Shown one piece after another: positions 60,011 through 64,000 of a stretch of DNA of 64,000 bases (position 1 is its first letter; the number at the start of each line of letters is the position of its first letter). Source of the stretch: Bryobacterales bacterium (lineage in GTDB: Bacteria; Acidobacteriota; Terriglobia; Bryobacterales; UBA6623); the NCBI GenBank assembly GCA_028819215.1, contig JAPPMG010000096.1, forward strand, positions 485,078 through 549,077, given 5' to 3'. Below the pieces are notes generated by a model, which had not been told where the DNA came from, did not search any database, and saw nothing but the letters and a program-made list of their open reading frames with translations. A program made the translations under genes and the position numbers.

Positions 60011-62002
60011 GCGCAGCTCGGCGGCGAACCCGTTGACTTCCTCGTCGGTCAGGCTTTCGTCCAAGCGCTGCCACCACGCTCGCAAGAGCAGGCTGTAGCT
60101 GCCCTCCGGCACGTTCTTGCCGCGGAACACCTCGACGGGCTCCACGCTGTCTAGGTCCGGCATCTCGCCCACCGCCTCGGTGATGCTCGCGAAGTCGATT
60201 GCGTCCGGCACGAGCAATGAGAAGTCGCGGCTCACGGCCGGAACCTTGGGCAGCTTCCCATGCGTGGGTCGGCGCAAGCCCTTGACGTACAACCTCTCGA
60301 GAAAGATCTCGGCCACCCAAACCGCTTGGCGAATCTTGCGCTCGCGGGCAAGCTCGGGATCGAGTTCGCCGAACCAAGCCAACACTTCGCCGTCCGACCT
60401 CAGTCCGGCAGCATGTTTCTTGCGGTAGTACGACGGCACGCCCTCGGTCACGATGCTCGGGGCATCCTGCAGGAACGGTGCCAAGAGGGCCGCGACATCT
60501 GCCTTGACGTCGTAAAAGCCGACCTCGCGAGCGGGCTCGGCCCAAGAGGTTTGGCGGGCCGTGCCGGTCGCGCCGAGGGTCAGCACGCCGGGCTCTTCGT
60601 AACTGGCCCCCGCCCGCCGGTAGACGCGGCCGAACTCGGCCAGCCGCACGAACGGCTGATTGCGGCGCAGGTTCCATTCCAAAGCCCGCACCATCGTCGG
60701 CACGGCGCTGTTGCGCATGACGTCCCAAAGCTGCGAAAGCGGGTTGCGGAGGCTGACCGGATCGCCCGACCCAAAGCGTTCGGCCTCATCCGACGAGATG
60801 AACGCGAACCCGATCGTCTCGTCGTAGCCGAGTCCCCGCACTGCCGCGCGCATGCGGGCGTCCTCTGCCGCTTGCGGAGTGGGCTCCGGCGCTGCTCCCA
60901 CCGACGGCAACGTGGCCGGGATGTTGGCGAAGCCGTAGATCCGCGCTACCTCTTCGATCAGATCGATCCCGCGCTCCACGTCCAGGCGATGGCTCACCGC
61001 CGGCACCGACCATCCCGACTTGTCCGAGGACGGCTCGAACCCCAGCGCGGACAGGATCCCTTCCACGTCCGCATCATCCACTTGGATTCCGAGGTGTCTG
61101 CGGATCTGCGCGCGCTCGAGCCGGATCCGGCTCAGTTTCGGCTTCCGCGGAAAGCAGTCGACCCGCCCTGGCAAGACCTGCCCCGGCCCTGTGCGGGCCA
61201 GCAGGGCCGCAATGCGATCTGCAGCCTGCGGTGCCGCGTTCCAGTCGGCGCCGCGTTCGAAGCGATGGGACGCCTCGGTGAACAGCTTGAACCCGCGTGC
61301 GGCATTGCGGATCACGCTGGGCCGGAACCAGGCCGCTTCCAGCAGCACGTTGCGCGTCTCGGCTGTGATCTCGGTCGCGCGTCCGCCCATTACCCCGGCC
61401 AGCGCGACCGGCATTTCGGCGTCGCAAATCGCCAGGTGTCCATCCGTCAGATCGCGGTCCTCGCCGTCTAGCGTTACCAGCGTCTCCCCGTGGCGGGCAC
61501 GGCGGACGACAATGGCCGCCCCTGCGAGCCTGTCAAGGTCGAAGGCGTGCGTGGGCTGGCCGATTTCCAGCAGGACGTAGTTGGTCAGGTCCGCCAGACT
61601 GTTGATCGAGCGGATTCCGCACAGCTCGAGCCGCCGACGCATCCAGTCGGGCGATGGACGCACCTCCACGTCGGTAAACACCCTTCCCACGTAACGGACG
61701 CACGCGTCGGGATCTTGGATCGCCACGCTTGCCTTGGAGGCTGCGGGCGGGCCGGACTCGGCGCAGGCCGTGCAAGGCGCTCGCAGGGGACGGCGGTAGA
61801 TCGCAGCCACCTCGCGCGCCATGCCGAGGTGGTTCATCGCGTCCGGGCGGTTGCTGGTGATGTCGAATTCGAAGACAGTCTCGCCCGCCTCGCTCTCCAC
61901 CGCGTCGACGGCCATGCCCGCCATCGTCAGCGCGTCGGCGAGTTCGCGCGGAGACTCGTTGATCTCCACGAAATCTTTCAGCCAGCTGAGCAGGATGCGC
62001 AT
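59969..62002 (-). CDS. pheT: Phenylalanine-tRNA ligase beta subunit, short form
   Basis: Forms the alpha2-beta2 enzyme with PheS. 677 residues against about 790-800 in most bacteria. F-D-I-T-S-N-R-P-D is already at 46-54, so the EMAP-like tRNA-binding insertion that normally separates it from the first 40 residues is absent. The B3/4 editing domain (R-Y-V-G-R-V, L-A-D-L-T-N-Y-V-L-L-E-I-G-Q-P-T-H-A-F-D in outline), B5, the synthetase-like core and the C-terminal FDX-ACB domain (A-V-S-R-D-F-S-L-L-V) are all present. The ATG directly follows the pheS stop without a gap. Confidence 0.95.
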   Translation of the reverse strand: MRILLSWLKDFVEINESPRELADALTMAGMAVDAVESEAGETVFEFDITSNRPDAMNHLGMAREVAAIYRRPLRAPCTACAESGPPAASKASVAIQDPDACVRYVGRVFTDVEVRPSPDWMRRRLELCGIRSINSLADLTNYVLLEIGQPTHAFDLDRLAGAAIVVRRARHGETLVTLDGEDRDLTDGHLAICDAEMPVALAGVMGGRATEITAETRNVLLEAAWFRPSVIRNAARGFKLFTEASHRFERGADWNAAPQAADRIAALLARTGPGQVLPGRVDCFPRKPKLSRIRLERAQIRRHLGIQVDDADVEGILSALGFEPSSDKSGWSVPAVSHRLDVERGIDLIEEVARIYGFANIPATLPSVGAAPEPTPQAAEDARMRAAVRGLGYDETIGFAFISSDEAERFGSGDPVSLRNPLSQLWDVMRNSAVPTMVRALEWNLRRNQPFVRLAEFGRVYRRAGASYEEPGVLTLGATGTARQTSWAEPAREVGFYDVKADVAALLAPFLQDAPSIVTEGVPSYYRKKHAAGLRSDGEVLAWFGELDPELARERKIRQAVWVAEIFLERLYVKGLRRPTHGKLPKVPAVSRDFSLLVPDAIDFASITEAVGEMPDLDSVEPVEVFRGKNVPEGSYSLLLRAWWQRLDESLTDEEVNGFAAELRSRLQSRLGIATRT

Positions 62003-63082
62003 TTATCGGAACTGCCTCAGGAAGCGGGCATCGCCCTGGTACATCAGCGGGATGTCGTCGATGCTGTACTTCAGCATCGCGAAGCGATCTAGGCCGAATC
62101 CCGCCGCGAAGCCTTGGTAGCGCTCTGGATCGAGTCCCGCGTTGCGCAGCACGTTCGGATCGATCATCCCGCAGCCCAACACCTCGATGAAGCCGGTCTG
62201 CTTGCAAATGCGGCAACCGCTTCCCGTACAGAACGGGCAGGTGATATCGACTTCAGCGCTGGGCTCGGTGAATGGAAAGAAGCTGGGCCGGAAGCGAGCT
62301 TCGGTCTGTGGGCCGAAGAAGCAGCGCACGAAGTGCTCCAGCGTGCCCTTGAGGTCGCCGAACGTAATGCTCTCGTCGACCGCAAACATTTCTAGCTGGT
62401 GGAACATCGGGCTGTGCGTGGCGTCCGGAGTGTCGTTGCGGTAGACCTTGCCGTGCACCACGTAGCGCAGCGGCGGGCTCTTGGACTCCATGATGCGGAT
62501 TTGGCACGGCGACGTGTGCGTCCGCAGCAGGGCTCCGTCCTTGAGAAAGAGCGTGTCCATCTCATCCACTGCCGGGTGGTCCGGCGGGAAGTTGAGCGCC
62601 TCGAAGTTGTAGTAGAACGTCTCGATCTCCGGTCCCTCGGCCACGGTGTAGCCGAGGGGGCGGAAGATATCCAAGACCTCCTCCAAAGCCAGGCGGGCCG
62701 GGTGGACCGCGCCGTAGGAGCGTTCCGGCCCAGGCAGGGTCGTGTCCAGGTCCGGCTCGGCCTGCACCCGCTCCCGAACGGTGGCCTCGGCCGCCGCCTT
62801 GACTGCGGCCTCGAGGTCGCGGCGCAGCAGGTTCTGGAGCTTGCCCACCACTGGCTTGAGCTCGCGCGGCGCGGCCTTGAGCCAGTGATCGTTGGTTGCC
62901 GAGAGCAGGCCGCTGCGACGCCCCAGCCAGCGGTCCCTGAGGGCCTGCCCCTGTTGCGGGGTCACCGCTTGGCTGCATTCCCGCTCAAAGGCGGCGCGCA
63001 GCTCTCCGTAGAGTTGCTCGGGGTCGTCGCCCTCGCGGATCAAGTCGCCGATCGGCCGACCCGTCTTGCGTTCGATCGACAC
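62003..63082 (-). CDS. pheS: Phenylalanine-tRNA ligase alpha subunit
   Basis: Carries the catalytic class II core. 359 residues from a GTG at 63082. The N-terminal coiled coil (about 20-110) binds tRNA. Then H-P, the motif 2 region (L-R-T-H-T-S-P, F-H-Q-L-E-M-F-A-V) and motif 3 (A-A-G-F-G-L-D-R-F-A-M-L) follow. Before motif 3 is a C-P-F-C-x3-G-C-x2-C insertion that looks like a zinc or structural Cys cluster. It lies 34 bases after rplT and directly abuts pheT. Confidence 0.96.
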   Translation of the reverse strand: MSIERKTGRPIGDLIREGDDPEQLYGELRAAFERECSQAVTPQQGQALRDRWLGRRSGLLSATNDHWLKAAPRELKPVVGKLQNLLRRDLEAAVKAAAEATVRERVQAEPDLDTTLPGPERSYGAVHPARLALEEVLDIFRPLGYTVAEGPEIETFYYNFEALNFPPDHPAVDEMDTLFLKDGALLRTHTSPCQIRIMESKSPPLRYVVHGKVYRNDTPDATHSPMFHQLEMFAVDESITFGDLKGTLEHFVRCFFGPQTEARFRPSFFPFTEPSAEVDITCPFCTGSGCRICKQTGFIEVLGCGMIDPNVLRNAGLDPERYQGFAAGFGLDRFAMLKYSIDDIPLMYQGDARFLRQFR

Positions 63083-63116
63083 GGTAGCTTGCGCTGGCGG
63101 GATTCGCGTGCCGACG

Positions 63117-63494
63117 CTAGGCGCTCGCAGTCGGTTGCTCGGCGAGGGCCGCCTTGGCCTTGGCGACGAGTTGGCCGAATCCCTCGGGGTCGCGCACGGC
63201 GATGTCGGCTAGCATCTTGCGGTTGAGGTCGATACCAGCGTCTTTGAGACCGCGGATGAACGAACTGTAGTTGATATCGTTGGCACGGGCGGCCGCGCTG
63301 ATGCGCGTGATCCACAGCGACCGGAAGTCGCGCTTCTTCAGCCTGCGGCCGATGTAGGCGAATTGGTCGGCGCGGTTGACCGCTTCGCGGGCGTAGCGGT
63401 GGAGCTTGCTCTTGGCGAGGAAATAGCCCTTGGCCTTCGCCAGTACGCGCTTGCGCCTCTTGACGCGCTGGTTGCCTCGCTTGACTCTTGCCAC
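63117..63494 (-). CDS. rplT: 50S ribosomal protein L20
   Basis: 125 residues, highly basic, beginning A-R-V-K-R-G and containing the helical R-K-R-V-L-A-K-A-K-G-Y and N-R-A-D-Q-F-A-Y-I-G-R-R segments of L20. It is needed for early 50S assembly and often represses its own operon through the leader. The start is a GTG at 63494 with AGGAGG six bases ahead. It is placed after rpmI and before pheS, the common order. Confidence 0.97.
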   Translation of the reverse strand: MARVKRGNQRVKRRKRVLAKAKGYFLAKSKLHRYAREAVNRADQFAYIGRRLKKRDFRSLWITRISAAARANDINYSSFIRGLKDAGIDLNRKMLADIAVRDPEGFGQLVAKAKAALAEQPTASA

Positions 63495-63565
63495 GGTTTC
63501 CTCCTGGGGGCCGCCGAGAAGACGGTCCCGATGCGTTGCTCTGACCTAGCTGGCGCTCGCGATAC

Positions 63566-63760
63566 CTACGTGGAGATCATTCTGCGCACGGACTTCGCGA
63601 AGGCCGCGCTGACCGTGGTCCCCTTGCGGAGGCGCCGCTTCCGCTTGCGGGTCTTCTTGGTCAGGATGTGATTCATGCTGGCATGCCTGCGCCTGACCTT
63701 GCCCGTGCCGGTCAGTTTGAAGCGTTTCGCTGCACCGCGATGCGTCTTGAGTTTGGGCAC
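63566..63760 (-). CDS. rpmI: 50S ribosomal protein L35
   Basis: 64 residues: P-K-L-K-T-H-R-G-A-A-K-R-F at the N-terminus and the basic H-I-L-T-K-K-T-R-K-R-K-R-R-L segment are unmistakable. The start is GTG at 63760 with GGGGAG seven bases ahead. It is the first gene seen of the rpmI-rplT-pheS-pheT operon; infC, which normally precedes it, is not found in the 240 bases to the window edge. Confidence 0.97.
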   Translation of the reverse strand: MPKLKTHRGAAKRFKLTGTGKVRRRHASMNHILTKKTRKRKRRLRKGTTVSAAFAKSVRRMIST

Positions 63761-63870
63761 GGTTAGTCTCCCCGGAGGCGCTGCCTGCTATTGCGGCCTT
63801 GCTCTTTGAGATCGGCTGCCCGGCGTGGCCGCGCGGTCTAGGCGTGAGAGCCCGGCGCCCTCACCCTCCT

Positions 63871-63876
63871 ATTATG
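63871..63876 (-). promoter_or_regulatory. Possible -10 element for the rpmI operon
   Basis: CATAAT on the minus strand (5 of 6 to consensus) lies about 110 bases before rpmI. Its -35 position falls at the edge of the homopolymer tract at 63892, so the true upstream sequence may be lost and the call cannot be completed. Confidence 0.3.
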
Positions 63877-63891
63877 CACGAAAGCGGCGTC

Positions 63892-63950
63892 GGGGGGGGG
63901 GGGGGGGGCCCCCCCCCCGGGGGGGGGGGGGGGGGGCCCCCCCCCCCCGG
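63892..63950. other. G/C homopolymer block, probable sequencing or assembly artefact
   Basis: The 59 bases are 17 G, 10 C, 18 G, 12 C and 2 G in succession. No natural element I know looks like this. Runs of G at read ends are a known artefact of two-colour sequencing, and their complement gives runs of C. The 50 bases to the right (63951-64000) may not truly adjoin the rpmI operon. Confidence 0.75.
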
Positions 63951-64000
63951 CTCTTCCTCTGCATTCCTAGGGACGCGGGACAGGCCACGCTGTGGGCGGA

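Overview
The window is a GC-rich chromosomal segment from a diderm (Gram-negative) bacterium. Evidence for an outer membrane with lipopolysaccharide is lpxB (lipid A), a heptosyltransferase II-like gene and dTDP-sugar genes. The mixture of an hspR-controlled dnaK-dnaJ operon, a type I-beta DAHP synthase with an N-terminal regulatory domain, an M2 (ACE-like) dipeptidase, paired amidohydrolases, M16 and M1-like proteins, DUF4097 beta-repeat proteins and beta-propeller lipoproteins is what I associate with Acidobacteriota. That placement is inferred from gene content, not from a marker tree. Coding density is high, GTG and TTG starts are common, and many neighbours overlap by 4-25 bases.

Layout. 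0-1 kb: a VapBC-type toxin-antitoxin pair behind an inverted repeat. 1.5-9.7 kb: uvrC, an ABC ATPase, a secreted astacin protease, a HupE/UreJ-like membrane protein and a propeller lipoprotein. 10.1-11.6 kb: an ECF sigma / membrane anti-sigma / secreted protein operon. 11.6-18.7 kb (minus): M16 protease, guaB, copA. 19.2-21.8 kb: DAHP synthase and two dTDP-sugar enzymes. 21.9-24.2 kb: a small accessory patch with an AT-rich promoter, a DUF234-type ATPase and the wreck of a nucleotidyltransferase gene. 24.2-27.7 kb (minus): a tightly coupled operon of an apparently active amidohydrolase, a paralogue that has lost its metal ligands, and a D-2-hydroxyacid dehydrogenase. 27.8-35.3 kb: waaF-like, truB, TauE/SafE, cytochrome-c peroxidase, M2 peptidase, mnmA. 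35.4-39.1 kb: a second sigma operon (sigma, zinc-less anti-sigma with HEAT-like repeats, DUF4097, double PDZ). 39-47.4 kb: recO, sulfatase, SDR, an unrecognised protein with an Arg/aromatic octad-repeat tail, and two sodium symporters. 47.4-51.1 kb (minus): dnaK-dnaJ-hspR with an operator-like repeat over its promoter. 51.1-60 kb: thiE, YdeI-like protein, a CysO-E1-rhodanese fusion, an M1-like pseudo-peptidase with a repeat tail, lpxB, SDR, and an ArnT/PMT-like glycosyltransferase. 60-63.8 kb (minus): rpmI-rplT-pheS-pheT. The right edge carries a run of pure G and C homopolymers that looks like a sequencing or assembly artefact.

The most unusual items are: the 109-residue low-complexity tail of the protein at 42413-43861, with one aromatic residue about every eight residues, 27 arginines and no lysine; the fused ubiquitin-like carrier / activating enzyme / rhodanese protein whose diglycine is internal; the active/inactive amidohydrolase pair; the M1-like protein without any zinc ligand; the anti-sigma factor whose three zinc ligands are all replaced; and the phenylalanyl-tRNA synthetase beta chain lacking its EMAP-like domain. 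No tRNA, rRNA, CRISPR array or insertion sequence was recognised.
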